A DNA stretch of 64,000 bases from Bradyrhizobium lablabi (GCF_018131005.1 NZ_JAFCJK010000002.1:372001-436000); one strand, 5' to 3'. Shown: positions 43,551 to 53,041, counted from the stretch's first letter. The notes: generated by a model from the letters alone, not told the origin. Translations and numbers: made by a program.

Positions 43551-44636
43551 CTACTTGGCAGCGGCGCTTGCCTCCGGCGCCGCCGCGACGCGGCGGAAAC
43601 GGACCAGCACGCGGGTGCCCTTGTGGCCCGGATCGCGCTCGACGCTGGCGTCGAGCTTGGAGGCCATCGCGGCGACGATGCGCTGGCCCATTCCGGTCCC
43701 GCGCGGGCCGGTCTTGTCGCCGAAGCCGATGCCGTCATCGGTGATCGACAACAGGAGATCGGCACCTTCCGGCTTGAGCTCGACATGGATCGGTCCGGCA
43801 CCGTCGGGATAGGCGTATTTCACCGCATTCATCACCAATTCGTTGACGATGATGCCGATCGCGACTGCGCGGTCCGGATCAATCTCGATCGGATCGGCGT
43901 TCACCGTCAGGCGTGACATCTTGTTGCCTTCCGCGGATCGCCGCAGATCTTCCAGCAGGGCCTCGAGATACTGGTTGAGCATTACGCTCTTGAAGTCGTG
44001 CGAGGTGTAGAGGCGACGATGCACCTGTGCGACCGCGGCGACGCGGCCCATGGCGTTGGTCAGCGCTGCCTTGACGTCCTTCTGCGTCGCGGAGTTGGCC
44101 TGAAGATGGAGCAGCGAAGCAATGATCTGGAGCGAGTTGCCGACGCGGTGATTGACCTCGCGCAGCAGCACTTCGCGCTCGGCCGCGAGAGCCGCATAGC
44201 GGTCGCGCGAGGCGTGCACTTCGGCCTCCGCCTCGTCGCGGGCCTTCTGAATCGCGGCCTGCCGGATCGCGCCGTTGACCGCAACCTGGAGCAGTGGAAT
44301 GAACTCGCCCCTGACATCCTTGACCAGATAATCGGCGGCGCCGGCCTTCAGTGCAGTGACGGCGATCGCAGAGTCCTGCGACGCCGTCACGAACACCACC
44401 GGCGGAGCGCCCGGGACTTTCAGGATCCGCTCCAGCGTCTCCAGGCCATCGAGGCCCGGCATGTACTGATCGAGCGCGATCACGTCGATGCCGCCCTGGG
44501 CGAGACGATCGAGACCCTCCTGGCCGCTCGCCGCATGCACGACCTTGAAGCCGAGGCGCGTCAGGCCGCGCTCGACCAGGCGCGCCAGCGCGGCGTCGTC
44601 GTCTATATAGAGCAGTGTCGGCGTCGCTGACATCAT
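43551..44636 (-). CDS. Receiver + HisKA_2-type histidine kinase
   Basis: 361 residues. Residues 1-120 are a receiver (LLYIDDDAA, Asp56 in ALDQYMPGLDG, VFVTASQDS, YLVKD). A coiled coil leads into a HisKA_2 dimerisation domain, REVNHRVGNSLQIIASLLHL (His163), and a HATPase (VNELVMNAVKYAYPDGAG, DDGIGFG, GTGMGQRIV). This is the soluble kinase type that often feeds the general stress response in alphaproteobacteria. Its start overlaps the stop of the preceding response regulator by four bases (ATGA-type), so it is translationally coupled. Confidence 0.9.
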   Translation of the reverse strand: MMSATPTLLYIDDDAALARLVERGLTRLGFKVVHAASGQEGLDRLAQGGIDVIALDQYMPGLDGLETLERILKVPGAPPVVFVTASQDSAIAVTALKAGAADYLVKDVRGEFIPLLQVAVNGAIRQAAIQKARDEAEAEVHASRDRYAALAAEREVLLREVNHRVGNSLQIIASLLHLQANSATQKDVKAALTNAMGRVAAVAQVHRRLYTSHDFKSVMLNQYLEALLEDLRRSAEGNKMSRLTVNADPIEIDPDRAVAIGIIVNELVMNAVKYAYPDGAGPIHVELKPEGADLLLSITDDGIGFGDKTGPRGTGMGQRIVAAMASKLDASVERDPGHKGTRVLVRFRRVAAAPEASAAAK

Positions 44637-45073
44637 GTGGCGGCTGGTGGAACCTGAATGACGGAGAAGAACAGGCCGAGCTGGCGGATCGCGTTGGCGA
44701 AGCTTTCGTAGTTCACCGGCTTGGTAATGTAGACGTTGCAGCCGAGCTCGTAGCAGCGCTTGATTTCCTGGGAGTCATCGGTCGTGGTCAGCACCACCAC
44801 CGGCGTGGACTTCAGATATTTGTTCTCCTTGACCCGCTTCAGAATATCGATGCCGGTCGTATCGGGCAGATTGAGATCGAGCAGGATGAGCAGGGCCCGG
44901 CCCTTGTGCTCGGCGCCCGTCCCATCGGCGCCAAAGAGATAGCTGATGGCCGCTGTACCGTTCGTGAACGGCACGATCTCATTGTTGACACCTGAGCGCC
45001 GGATATTCCGCTCAATCAGGCGAGCATGGCCCTCATCGTCCTCAATCATGATGATGGTGACTGGATTGCTCAT
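44633..45073 (-). CDS. Rcp1-like single-domain response regulator
   Basis: 146 residues, receiver only: IIMIEDDEGHARLIERNIR, Asp66 in LILLDLNLPDTTGIDILKRV, VVVLTTTDDSQEIKRCYELG and NVYITKPVNY. The DDxxD-type pocket and ITKP lysine are intact. This branch typically partners phytochrome-like or CHASE3 kinases. It is the middle gene of a three-gene operon and overlaps both neighbours by four bases. Confidence 0.92.
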   Translation of the reverse strand: MSNPVTIIMIEDDEGHARLIERNIRRSGVNNEIVPFTNGTAAISYLFGADGTGAEHKGRALLILLDLNLPDTTGIDILKRVKENKYLKSTPVVVLTTTDDSQEIKRCYELGCNVYITKPVNYESFANAIRQLGLFFSVIQVPPAAT

Positions 45074-46602
45074 GATTTGTTGTCCCGCTGCTTTTCCGTC
45101 CAGTTGATTGGCAGTGTTATCGTGAATTTGCTGCCCTTGTGAAGTTCCGAGGCGACCGACATGGTTCCGCCCAGCCGGCGCACCAGCGCCCGGACATGGG
45201 CGAGCCCGATGCCCTGTCCGGGCTTGTCCTGGGTTCCCGCGCGGCGAAACAGGTCGAAAATGCGCTGATGGTCCTTGGGGTCGATGCCGCGACCGTTGTC
45301 CGCGATCTCGAAGATCGCAAAGCCGAGCTTGGTCCGCCCCTCGATCGAGATCTCGCCGGGTACGCCGTCCCTGAGGTATTTAAGTGCGTTGTCGATCAGA
45401 TTCGAGAAGATCTGCTCGAGCGCAAGACGGTCGCTCGCGATATTCGGCAGCGCGCCGACATGGATCGTGGCTTCGGCCTCAGCCGCCTGATGCGCGACGG
45501 TCTTCGTGATTCCGTTGATCAGCGCGCAAACATCGATTCGCTCCGGCTTGAACTGGCGCCGGCCCTCGCGGGTGAGGTTGAGGATCGCCGTGATCAGGCG
45601 GTCCATCTTTGCAATCGAGGATTTGATGAAGCCGAGCGACTCGTTGAAGTCGTCGGACAGCTGCTTGTCCCCTCCTTCGAGCTCGGGCTCGGCGCCCGCC
45701 GTCGCATCGTCCGGTGTTGCGGGTGCAAACGCAGCGGTGCGGCTGAGCGCCGCGATCCGCCTGAAGATGTCGCCGCGCAACTCCTCCAGCTCGCTGGTGA
45801 AGCCCATGATGTTGACCAGCGGCGAGCGCAGATCGTGACTGACGATATAGGCAAAGCGCTGGATCTCGTCATTGGCCTCGCGCAGGTCCGCGGTGCGCTC
45901 GTCGACGGTCGTTTCGAGCGTGACGGCGAGGTCTCGCAGCTTGGCTTCGGCCTCATCGCGGACCCGTGCGGATCGGCGCAGCAGGAAGACCGCAACGGCG
46001 CCGAGCGCGATTACCATGCAGGAGCCGGCAATGGTGACGGTGGAGGCGAGAATCTGCGTTTGGTCGACGTTGGCGGTCCGCCTGGCAAACAGCCGATCTT
46101 CCTGTACGCGCATCGCCCGCGATACATCAGTGATCGCCTGCACTGTTTCGATCGAAGCACTGTCGCGCAGAACATCGATGCTCGCGGCAACATTGTTGTC
46201 CTTGACGCTGTCGATGGCGCGCGCGAAGTCGGCGAGCCGCTGACGCATCAGATCGTTCAATTTGGCGATGCCGGCCATCTGGTCCGGATTGTCACTCACC
46301 AGTTTGGCGAGTTGCTCGAGCGCCGGGAGAACACTATCCCTAGCGGTCTCGTATTCGCTGAGATATCGGGGCGCCGATGTAAGCTGGTAGGCGCGTGTTG
46401 CGCTCTCGGCGCGGCGGATTTCGAGCAGCAGGCTGGAGATCTGGTTCTCGACCTCGACCGTATGGACGAGCAGCGAGTTCTGCTCCCGTGCCTTGTTGAC
46501 CAGAATGACGGACGACACGCTGACTGCGACCAGCACCAAAAATCCCGCCGCCAGCAGCAGGGCCTGCAACATCGCACGCCAGCGTCGTGAATCAGGCGCC
46601 AC
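45070..46602 (-). CDS. CHASE3-domain sensor histidine kinase
   Basis: 510 residues; the GTG at 46602 is the likely start (an ATG ten codons in is also possible). Two membrane helices, residues 13-35 and 186-209, enclose a CHASE3 domain (RRAESATRAYQLTSAPRYL). A coiled coil precedes HisKA (FAYIVSHDLRSPLVNIMGFT, His256), an acidic insertion near 300-325, and HATPase_c (NLIDNALKYL, DNGRGIDPKDHQRIF, GQGIGLAHVRAL). No PAS domain. First gene of the operon; the stop overlaps the response regulator start by four bases. Confidence 0.92.
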   Translation of the reverse strand: MAPDSRRWRAMLQALLLAAGFLVLVAVSVSSVILVNKAREQNSLLVHTVEVENQISSLLLEIRRAESATRAYQLTSAPRYLSEYETARDSVLPALEQLAKLVSDNPDQMAGIAKLNDLMRQRLADFARAIDSVKDNNVAASIDVLRDSASIETVQAITDVSRAMRVQEDRLFARRTANVDQTQILASTVTIAGSCMVIALGAVAVFLLRRSARVRDEAEAKLRDLAVTLETTVDERTADLREANDEIQRFAYIVSHDLRSPLVNIMGFTSELEELRGDIFRRIAALSRTAAFAPATPDDATAGAEPELEGGDKQLSDDFNESLGFIKSSIAKMDRLITAILNLTREGRRQFKPERIDVCALINGITKTVAHQAAEAEATIHVGALPNIASDRLALEQIFSNLIDNALKYLRDGVPGEISIEGRTKLGFAIFEIADNGRGIDPKDHQRIFDLFRRAGTQDKPGQGIGLAHVRALVRRLGGTMSVASELHKGSKFTITLPINWTEKQRDNKS

Positions 46603-46708
46603 GATGGTCTCGCGTTGTCAACGAACTGCAGCTCAATGCGGTCTCTGGAAATGCCCCTAACCCAGTCAAACGCCCAACTGAGGCATCGGGTTCCATCGGA
46701 ATCCGCAA

Positions 46709-48064
46709 TTACTTCCCGTCGCCCGGTTCACCGGCGAGATACTGCTCCAGCCAGTGAATGTGATAGTCGCCGTCGATGATGCTGGGTTCGCGCACCAGGG
46801 CGCGGAACAGCGGCAATGTCGTCTCGATCCCGTCGACCACCATCTCGTCCAGCGCGCGACGCAGCCGCATCAGGCATTCGCCGCGCGTCTTGCCGTGCAC
46901 GATCAGCTTGCCGACGAGGGAATCGTAATAGGGCGGGATCACATAGCCCTGGTAGACGGCGGAATCGATCCGCACGCCGAGGCCGCCCGGTGGGTGGAAT
47001 TGCGAGATCCGCCCGGGCGAGGGACGGAATGTCTGCGGATTCTCCGCGTTGATGCGGCATTCGATGGCGTGGCCGATGATCGCGACCTCGTCCTGCCTCA
47101 CCGGCAACTCGCCGCCGGCGGCGATGCGAATCTGCTCCAGCACGAGATCGATGTCGGTGATGCTCTCGGTGACGGGATGCTCGACCTGGATGCGCGTGTT
47201 CATTTCGATGAAATAGAACTCGCCGTCCTCATAGAGAAATTCGATGGTGCCGACGCCGAGATACTTCATGTCCCGCATCGCCTTGGCGCAGGTCTCGCCG
47301 ATCTTGGCGCGGGCGGCGGTGGACAATACCGGCGAGGGACCTTCTTCCCAGACCTTCTGATGGCGGCGCTGCAGCGAGCAGTCGCGCTCGCCGAGATGGA
47401 TCGCGCCGCCACGGCCGTCGCCGAGAATCTGGATCTCGATGTGGCGCGGCTTCTGCAGGTATTTCTCCAGGTAGACCGATGCGTCGCCAAAAGCCGACTT
47501 GGCCTCGTTGGCCGCGGTCGAGAGCGCAAGCGCCAGGTCGGCCTCGCTGTGTGCGACCTTCATGCCGCGCCCGCCGCCTCCGGCCGCGGCTTTCACCAGC
47601 ACCGGGAAGCCGATCGACCTGGCGATTCCCATGGCGTCCTGCTCCGACGTCACCGCGCCTTCGGAGCCCGGCACCACTGGAATGCCGAGCCGCTTGGCGG
47701 TCTTCTTGGCCTCGATCTTGTCGCCCATCAGGCGAATATGCTCCGCCTTCGGCCCGATGAAGTGCAGATTGTGGTCGGCGAGGATTTCGGCGAAGCGCGC
47801 ATTCTCGGACAGGAAACCGTAGCCGGGATGCACCGCATCCGCGCCGGTAATCTCGCATGCCGCGAGCAGCGCGGGGACGTTGAGATAGGAATCCTTCGAC
47901 GGCGGCGGGCCAATGCAGACGCTCTCATCCGCAAGCCGTACATGCATGGCGTCGGCATCGGCGGTGGAATGCACCGCAACGGTCGAAATGCCGAGCTCCT
48001 TGCAGGCGCGCAGCACGCGGAGGGCAATCTCGCCGCGATTGGCTATGAGGATCTTGTCGAACAT
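46709..48064 (-). CDS. accC: Acetyl-CoA carboxylase, biotin carboxylase subunit
   Basis: 451 residues. It carboxylates biotin on AccB using ATP and bicarbonate, the first half-reaction of malonyl-CoA synthesis. Motifs: opening KILIANRGEIALRVLRACKE, VHPGYGFLSENARFAE, the ATP-grasp glycine loop VKAAAGGGGRGMKV, LERDCSLQRRHQKVWE in its form LGERDCSLQRRHQKV, FIEMNTRIQVEHPVTE and GHAIECRINAENP. Full length. Downstream of accB, 74 bases apart, with an inverted repeat in the spacer. Confidence 0.98.
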   Translation of the reverse strand: MFDKILIANRGEIALRVLRACKELGISTVAVHSTADADAMHVRLADESVCIGPPPSKDSYLNVPALLAACEITGADAVHPGYGFLSENARFAEILADHNLHFIGPKAEHIRLMGDKIEAKKTAKRLGIPVVPGSEGAVTSEQDAMGIARSIGFPVLVKAAAGGGGRGMKVAHSEADLALALSTAANEAKSAFGDASVYLEKYLQKPRHIEIQILGDGRGGAIHLGERDCSLQRRHQKVWEEGPSPVLSTAARAKIGETCAKAMRDMKYLGVGTIEFLYEDGEFYFIEMNTRIQVEHPVTESITDIDLVLEQIRIAAGGELPVRQDEVAIIGHAIECRINAENPQTFRPSPGRISQFHPPGGLGVRIDSAVYQGYVIPPYYDSLVGKLIVHGKTRGECLMRLRRALDEMVVDGIETTLPLFRALVREPSIIDGDYHIHWLEQYLAGEPGDGK

Positions 48065-48087
48065 GGTGTCCTGTAGCGAGTGGCGAG

Positions 48088-48140
48088 AGGCGAATAGGGA
48101 CGCGCGATGCCATTCGCTACGCGCTATTCCCCATTCGCCT
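48088..48140. repeat. Imperfect inverted repeat in the accB-accC spacer
   Basis: AGGCGAATAGGG (48088-48099) and CCCCATTCGCCT (48129-48140) are arms with one mismatch; between them ATTCGCTACGCGCTATTC is built of the same GCGAATAG-type units. The right arm overlaps the last two bases of accB. Such units are frequent between genes in Bradyrhizobium-type genomes. Confidence 0.5.
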
Positions 48141-48624
48141 ACTCAATTATCACCAGCGGCTCGCCGAATTCGACGGGCTGGCCGTCCTCAACGAGGATCT
48201 GGGTCACCGTGCCCGCGCGAGGCGACGGAATCTGGTTCATCGTCTTCATCGCCTCGATGATCAGCAGCGTCTGGCCGGCCGATACTTTCGAGCCGACTTC
48301 GATGAACGGCTTGGCGCCCGGCTCGGGTGCCCAATAAGCGGTTCCGACCATCGGCGAGGGGACGACGCCCGGATGCTTTGCAAGGTCGGCTGCGGCCGCG
48401 AGCGGGGCAACCGCAACGGCCGATGCGGCAGCCGCAGGGACCGACGCGACCGGGACCGACGCCGCAATCGTGATGTTGCGCGCGACGCGCACACGCAGGC
48501 CGGCGCGCTCGATCTCGATTTCCGTCAGATCGGTCTCGGCGAGCAGCAGCGCGAGCTCGCGGATGAGCGCGCTGTCGTCGCTCCTGGTCTTTGCGGCTGA
48601 TTTATCGTCTGGCTGGCGCGCCAT
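48139..48624 (-). CDS. accB: Acetyl-CoA carboxylase, biotin carboxyl carrier protein
   Basis: 161 residues. N-terminal helical part ([20 protein letters not shown]), an Ala/Val/Pro-rich linker (residues 54-80), and the biotinyl domain with [20 protein letters not shown], the thumb, and [11 protein letters not shown] carrying the biotinylated Lys127. It carries carboxybiotin between AccC and the AccAD carboxyltransferase. 51 bases after aroQ and same strand, so the operon is aroQ-accB-accC, a common alphaproteobacterial arrangement. Confidence 0.97.
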   Translation of the reverse strand: MARQPDDKSAAKTRSDDSALIRELALLLAETDLTEIEIERAGLRVRVARNITIAASVPVASVPAAAASAVAVAPLAAAADLAKHPGVVPSPMVGTAYWAPEPGAKPFIEVGSKVSAGQTLLIIEAMKTMNQIPSPRAGTVTQILVEDGQPVEFGEPLVIIE

Positions 48625-48675
48625 GATGTTGATCCGGAATCTCTGTCGGGTAATGGGGAACGTCAGGACTGACGC

Positions 48676-49140
48676 TTAAGCCTTTGGCTTGGCACCGATC
48701 CTGGCTGCAAGGCCCAAGATCGCTAGCCGGTAGCCATCGATGCCAAAGCCGCAGAGCGATGCGAACGCGGCCTTCGCGGTGAACGAATGATGCCGGAAGC
48801 TTTCGCGGGAGTGAATGTTGCTGACATGGACCTCTACGGTCGGAATCTTCACCGCGACCAGCGCGTCGTGAAGCGCAATTGATGTGTGGGAGTAGCCGCC
48901 GGCATTGATGATGATGCCGACGGCCTTTTTGGCGTGAGCCTCATGGATGAAGTCGATCAGCTCACCCTCGCGATTGGACTGCCGACAGTCGGCGACCAGG
49001 CCGAATTGCCTGGCAGTGTCCGCGCAAAGTTTCTCGACATCGGCGAGCGTCGCGTGGCCATAGGTCTCGGGCTCGCGAGTCCCCAACAGGTTGAGGTTCG
49101 GTCCATTCAGCACATAGATCGTCGCAGAGGCTTGGGCCAT
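48676..49140 (-). CDS. aroQ: 3-dehydroquinate dehydratase, type II
   Basis: 154 residues from the ATG at 49140; a TTG five codons upstream (49155) is in frame but less likely. Type II signature: [71 protein letters not shown]. It converts 3-dehydroquinate to 3-dehydroshikimate in the shikimate pathway; Tyr in the TREPETYG loop and His in NAGGYSHTS are the expected catalytic residues. First gene of aroQ-accBC. Confidence 0.96.
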   Translation of the reverse strand: MAQASATIYVLNGPNLNLLGTREPETYGHATLADVEKLCADTARQFGLVADCRQSNREGELIDFIHEAHAKKAVGIIINAGGYSHTSIALHDALVAVKIPTVEVHVSNIHSRESFRHHSFTAKAAFASLCGFGIDGYRLAILGLAARIGAKPKA

Positions 49141-49346
49141 CCAGGAGTCCGGCAAAGGGGGAATTAAGTCGCGGGGTTATAGGTAACAACGGAGCGGAGG
49201 GAAAGTCTTTAGGTTGATTGGGAAGCCCTTGAGAAGGCTCAATTCCCCTGCCAGGCATTGGCCCTAAGTCACGGAAAATGCTCATTAACCGACAACTGTG
49301 GAAAACTGCCGGCCAGTGCATCGGCGACGTCGCCCGGACAGCGCAA

Positions 49347-49370
49347 AGCCCCGCCAGCTGGGGCGGGGCT
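49347..49370 (-). terminator. Terminator of the DUF1236 gene
   Basis: Arms AGCCCCGCC (347-355) and GGCGGGGCT (362-370); on the minus strand the stem is followed by TTGCGC, a short T tail. It lies 60 bases beyond the leftward stop at 49430. Confidence 0.6.
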
Positions 49371-49429
49371 TCGAACCGGGCGATGGCGGCCTGGAGGGCC
49401 GCTCTCGCTTCCAGGGTCTGGGTCTGCTG

Positions 49430-50230
49430 TCAGCCTTCGAGGATGTAGACGATCTCATGCGTTTGCGGTCGCACGATCACGTAGCGGCCCTTGACCAGGA
49501 TGAACTCATAGCCGCGCCATTCCGGATAGATCGCAACGACGCGCTCCGGCACCGGGTAGAAGTGCACGTGCGACGGCACCACCGTGCCGACCGCTACGTT
49601 GAAGTTCACGTTGGTGACCTCGCTAACCTTCTCCGACCTGATCGCAGTGGTAATCTGCGAACGCTTTTCGGCGGGCGGAGCCGCTGTCGCGGAGGTCGCC
49701 GCGTTACCGGTCGTGGTCTGCGAACGGCTGGTGTCGTTCGTCTGCGCGCGATTGGTGTCGGTTGGGTTCTTGGTCTGAGCGTTCTGGTTGGTCTGCGACG
49801 TAGAGCCGCTCTTCTCCTTGTCGCGGCTATCGGCGGCGTTGGTGCGGTCGCGACCCTCGCGGCCTTCCGCCTTCATGTCCTTCGAGTTCTCCTTGGATCC
49901 CTTGGCGGCGTCATTCTCCGAACTCTTGCTGTTCGACCGCTGCGTATCGTCGTGCGCGCCCTTGGCGGCGGCGCCGGCCTTGTCCGACTCCGACGATTTC
50001 ATGCCCGACGACTCACCCTTGGTTGAATGCTCGGAACCCTTCATCCCGCCACTGTCGCGTTCCATCGTGCCGGACGCCGCGCCACCCGAAGGTGCATTGT
50101 GCTGCATGTTCGCGCCGCCGCCAGCCGCCGGCGATTCCTTGCCTGCGCCGCCTGTGCCTTGCGCAGTCGCGAAGCCCGTGCCGGCGATCAGGGCCGCCGC
50201 AGCGACCGAAATCAGAAAGCGTTTAGACAT
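49430..50230 (-). CDS. DUF1236-domain secreted protein with a long low-complexity region
   Basis: 266 residues from the ATG at 50230 with GAGGAGAATCTCT before it. Signal peptide to about residue 24 (FATAQG). Residues 25-185 are strongly polar and disordered, rich in Ser, Gly, Lys, Asp, Asn and Thr, with repeated SKSSE, MKSSES and TNDTSRSQTT-like segments. The C-terminal DUF1236 domain reads ITTAIRSEKVSEVTNVNFNV, GTVVPSHVHFYPVP, IYPEWRGYEFILVKGRYVIV and VRPQTHEIVYIL. Envelope protein of unknown function, abundant in Bradyrhizobium and relatives. Confidence 0.88.
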   Translation of the reverse strand: MSKRFLISVAAAALIAGTGFATAQGTGGAGKESPAAGGGANMQHNAPSGGAASGTMERDSGGMKGSEHSTKGESSGMKSSESDKAGAAAKGAHDDTQRSNSKSSENDAAKGSKENSKDMKAEGREGRDRTNAADSRDKEKSGSTSQTNQNAQTKNPTDTNRAQTNDTSRSQTTTGNAATSATAAPPAEKRSQITTAIRSEKVSEVTNVNFNVAVGTVVPSHVHFYPVPERVVAIYPEWRGYEFILVKGRYVIVRPQTHEIVYILEG

Positions 50231-50494
50231 AGAGATTCTCCTCACGTGTGTGCATTGCCCGCGGCCGACAACGAGGGAGCGTGCGCGATGTTCCTCCTGA
50301 TTTTTTTGTTCCGCGGTCTGTTTGGTGAATGTGCGATGAACGGCGGACCTTCAGCCGCAGGCGCAATCGAATTTCATGCATGTTGGTCGAGACGCAATCG
50401 CCGAGCTCGCCGTTGTGCGGCGGATGATTGAGCGGCGGGCAGTTCGTTTGCTGCCGCAAGCCAGTTCCGAACTTGCGATTCGACCAATGAAAAA

Positions 50495-50515
50495 CCCGGC
50501 TGCAACGCAGCCGGG
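50495..50515 (-). terminator. Intrinsic terminator of the DsbA-family gene
   Basis: Perfect 9-bp stem CCCGGCTGC / GCAGCCGGG with a three-base loop; on the minus strand a TTTTT tail follows. It lies 36 bases after the leftward stop at 50551. Confidence 0.85.
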
Positions 50516-50550
50516 CTGTGATTGGAACGAACGTGATGCGCCCATTCGGA

Positions 50551-51318
50551 TCAGCAGGTTGCCTTGCCGCAGCGGGCGACGCCGATCTTCTCCTTCAAAT
50601 TGTCTAGGCCGATCGCACCGATAACGACCTGCTTGCCGATCACGTAGCTCGGCGTGCCGTTCATGCCCATAGATTCGGCGAGGCGGAAATTCTCTTCGAT
50701 GGTCGCCTTTGCTTCCGGGCTCGTCATGTCCTTTTCGATCCTCGCAACGTCGAGACCGACTTCCTTGGCAACCGCAAGCGCGCGCGCCTTGTCGGCGGCG
50801 CCGCGGCCGCCAAGCAGCTTCTGGTGGAAGTCGAGATATTTCTTGCCGGTCGGATCCTGCATGCGCACGGCCACTGCGACCTGAGCCGCTTCGACCGAGC
50901 CCTGGCTCAGCACCGGAAACTCCTTCAGCACGACTTTCAGCTTCGGATCCGACTTCATCAGGTCGAGCATGTCGGACATCGCACGCTTGCAGTACCCGCA
51001 ATTGTAATCGAAGAACTCGACGAAGGTGACGTCGCCGTCCTTGTTGCCAATGGTCACGCCGCGCGGCGAGTTGAAGATCGTGTCGGCGTTCTTGCTGATG
51101 CTGGCCTGGTGCTTTTCAGCCTCTGCGGCGGCCTGCCGCTTGCTCAATTCGGTCATCGCCTCCTCGAGCACCTCGGGATGCGCGATCAAATAGTTCCGTA
51201 CGATGGTCTCGATGTCGCCGCGCTGGGTGTCGGAGAAGCTCTCGGCCGACGCGGCAAGCGGCGCGCCGCCGACGGCGAGCCCAATCAAGGCAGGGGCAAG
51301 AAAACGGAACAATGGCAT
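50551..51318 (-). CDS. DsbA/Com1-like periplasmic thiol oxidoreductase
   Basis: 255 residues. The ATG at 51318 opens a signal peptide (ALIGLAVGGAPLAASA). An N-terminal helical DUF-type linker (IETIVRNYLIAHPEVLEEAM) precedes the thioredoxin fold with active site EFFDYNCGYCKRAMSDM (Cys107, Cys110), QDPTGKKYLDFHQKLLGG and the cis-proline loop MNGTPSYVIG. Two extra cysteines close the C-terminus (VARCGKATC). The architecture fits the DsbA_Com1-like (ScsC/BdbD-like) group, which forms or isomerises disulfides. It lies 89 bases after the M48 protease gene, same strand. Confidence 0.93.
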   Translation of the reverse strand: MPLFRFLAPALIGLAVGGAPLAASAESFSDTQRGDIETIVRNYLIAHPEVLEEAMTELSKRQAAAEAEKHQASISKNADTIFNSPRGVTIGNKDGDVTFVEFFDYNCGYCKRAMSDMLDLMKSDPKLKVVLKEFPVLSQGSVEAAQVAVAVRMQDPTGKKYLDFHQKLLGGRGAADKARALAVAKEVGLDVARIEKDMTSPEAKATIEENFRLAESMGMNGTPSYVIGKQVVIGAIGLDNLKEKIGVARCGKATC

Positions 51319-51407
51319 GGGGACTATCCTTGTTCGGCCTAGCCCCAAGATACGCACGGGACAATGAGCCAGTTTCGATGATCGTTGTATGGAACTTCGG
51401 TTCATTT

Positions 51408-52814
51408 CTAGTTGTTTTTCGCGCCCGGCGGCGGCTTGGCGCTCACAATGTCGTCAGCTTTGACCCAGCCGGGCGTGCCGATCGCAAACCGCGTCTTGGC
51501 GCGCGAGGCGAGATCGCGCGCAGTCTTACTGTCGCCGCGCAGGTAGGCGGCCTGTGCCGAGGCGAGATCGGCCTGTGCATAATCGCCCTTGCGGCCATAG
51601 GCCATGGCAAGCTGGGTGTAGCCGAGCGGCGCCTCGCCCTCGCGCGCGACGGCGGCACGCAGAATACTTATGGCCTCATCGGTGTATGACTTGTTGTCGG
51701 AGGCGACCAGCGCCTGGCCAAGCAGCATCTCGATCAGCGGCGCGTTGCTGGAGAGTTGCACCGCCCTGCGCAGCGGCGCGATGGCCTCAGCCGGCCTGCC
51801 GCCCTCGAGCAGCGCCTGGCCGCGCAATTCGTAGAAATAGGGATTGTTGGGCTGCGCCTGGATCAGGCCGTCGATCTGCGCGATCGCGGACCGCAGGTCG
51901 CCATGCAGGTAGGTCGTGATCGCTCGCGCATAGCGCGCCGGAAGGCTGTTGTTGGAGAGCGGATAGCGCCGGTAGACAGTGTCCTGCCGCTCCATGAAGC
52001 CGGAAATCTTGGCGCGCATCATGTCGTGACGGAGCTGCAGTGCGGGATCATCCTTTTTGTCCCAATAGGGACTGGAATGCGCAAAGGCTTCCAGCGCCTG
52101 AACGCGATCGATCGGCATCGGATGCGATTGCAGATAGGGGTCGGCGCCGTGAGCGGCGAACAGGCTTTCGTCGGTGAAGCGCTTGAACGTCTCGTACATG
52201 CCCTTCGGGGACTGAGCGGTCGCGGTCAGGAACTTGACGCCTGCGCGATCGGCGTTCTCCTCCTGTTGCCGCTGGTAGGACAGGAGCGTGCGCCGGATCA
52301 CCTCCTGCGGTGCCGACATGGCGGCGGCGCCGGCATTGGTCAGGCCGCTGCCGGATCCGCCGCGCGCGCCCACTGCGAGCGCACCGGCGCCGAGCAGCAT
52401 GGCGATGATCATCTGGGTCTGCGCCTGCGCAAGCTGCTCGCGCAATTTTGCCAAATGGCCGCCCGCGAGGTGCCCGGTTTCGTGGGCAAGGACGCCGATG
52501 ATCTGGTTTGGCGTCTCCGACTGCATCAGCGCGCCGTAGTTCACGAAAATGCGGCGGCCGTCGGCGACAAAAGCGTTGAACGTGCTGTCGTTGATGATCA
52601 CGATCTGGATGTTCTGCTTCTCCAGACCCGCGGCGCGCAGAATCGGTCGGGTATATTCCCGAAGGAGCTGCTCGGACTCGGTGTCGCGCAGCAGAGGCGG
52701 GCCCTTGACCTGTTGCGCCTGCGTCGGAACGGCCGGGCCAAGCGCAAGCGCGACTGCGGCGGCGAGCGCGGTCACTTTGAAGGTCCGGGTGCGGAGCACA
52801 AGGCTGATCAGCAT
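51408..52814 (-). CDS. Periplasmic M48 metalloprotease with TPR repeats (BepA/YfgC-like)
   Basis: 468 residues from the ATG at 52814; the in-frame TTG at 52853 lacks a site. Signal peptide ends near residue 33 (PTQAQ). Zinc site LAHETGHLAGGH (His111, Glu112, His115) and third ligand in QQEENADRAGVKF. The C-terminal third has TPR helices (RGQALLEGGRPAEAIAPLRR, GYTQLAMAYGRKGDYAQADL). BepA-type proteins help assemble LptD and degrade misfolded outer-membrane proteins. Pairing with a DsbA-like gene fits a disulfide/outer-membrane quality-control role. Confidence 0.93.
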   Translation of the reverse strand: MLISLVLRTRTFKVTALAAAVALALGPAVPTQAQQVKGPPLLRDTESEQLLREYTRPILRAAGLEKQNIQIVIINDSTFNAFVADGRRIFVNYGALMQSETPNQIIGVLAHETGHLAGGHLAKLREQLAQAQTQMIIAMLLGAGALAVGARGGSGSGLTNAGAAAMSAPQEVIRRTLLSYQRQQEENADRAGVKFLTATAQSPKGMYETFKRFTDESLFAAHGADPYLQSHPMPIDRVQALEAFAHSSPYWDKKDDPALQLRHDMMRAKISGFMERQDTVYRRYPLSNNSLPARYARAITTYLHGDLRSAIAQIDGLIQAQPNNPYFYELRGQALLEGGRPAEAIAPLRRAVQLSSNAPLIEMLLGQALVASDNKSYTDEAISILRAAVAREGEAPLGYTQLAMAYGRKGDYAQADLASAQAAYLRGDSKTARDLASRAKTRFAIGTPGWVKADDIVSAKPPPGAKNN

Positions 52815-53041
52815 GGGGCGGTCTATTGGGGATGGCAGGCTGCGGAAGGACAAGTTCCGAATCTGGCCCTGATTAGATCAGAAGCGTGACCCAGTCTCTT
52901 GATTTTGCGGTTTTTCTTCACGCGAACCGGTATTCACCTAGCTTGAAAACGGTATAAGGAGCCGCCGAATGCGGCCAGTCTGGGGCGGTATCCGGTGCGG
53001 GAACCTGAATCCGGCCGCGGCCGTTCAAATAGCAGATATCA

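Noticed and set aside
42143..43801. 552-codon frame on the minus strand
   Set aside because: Antisense to the dicarboxylate transporter and the end of the receiver-kinase; its product is Arg/Pro/Gln-rich without any domain.
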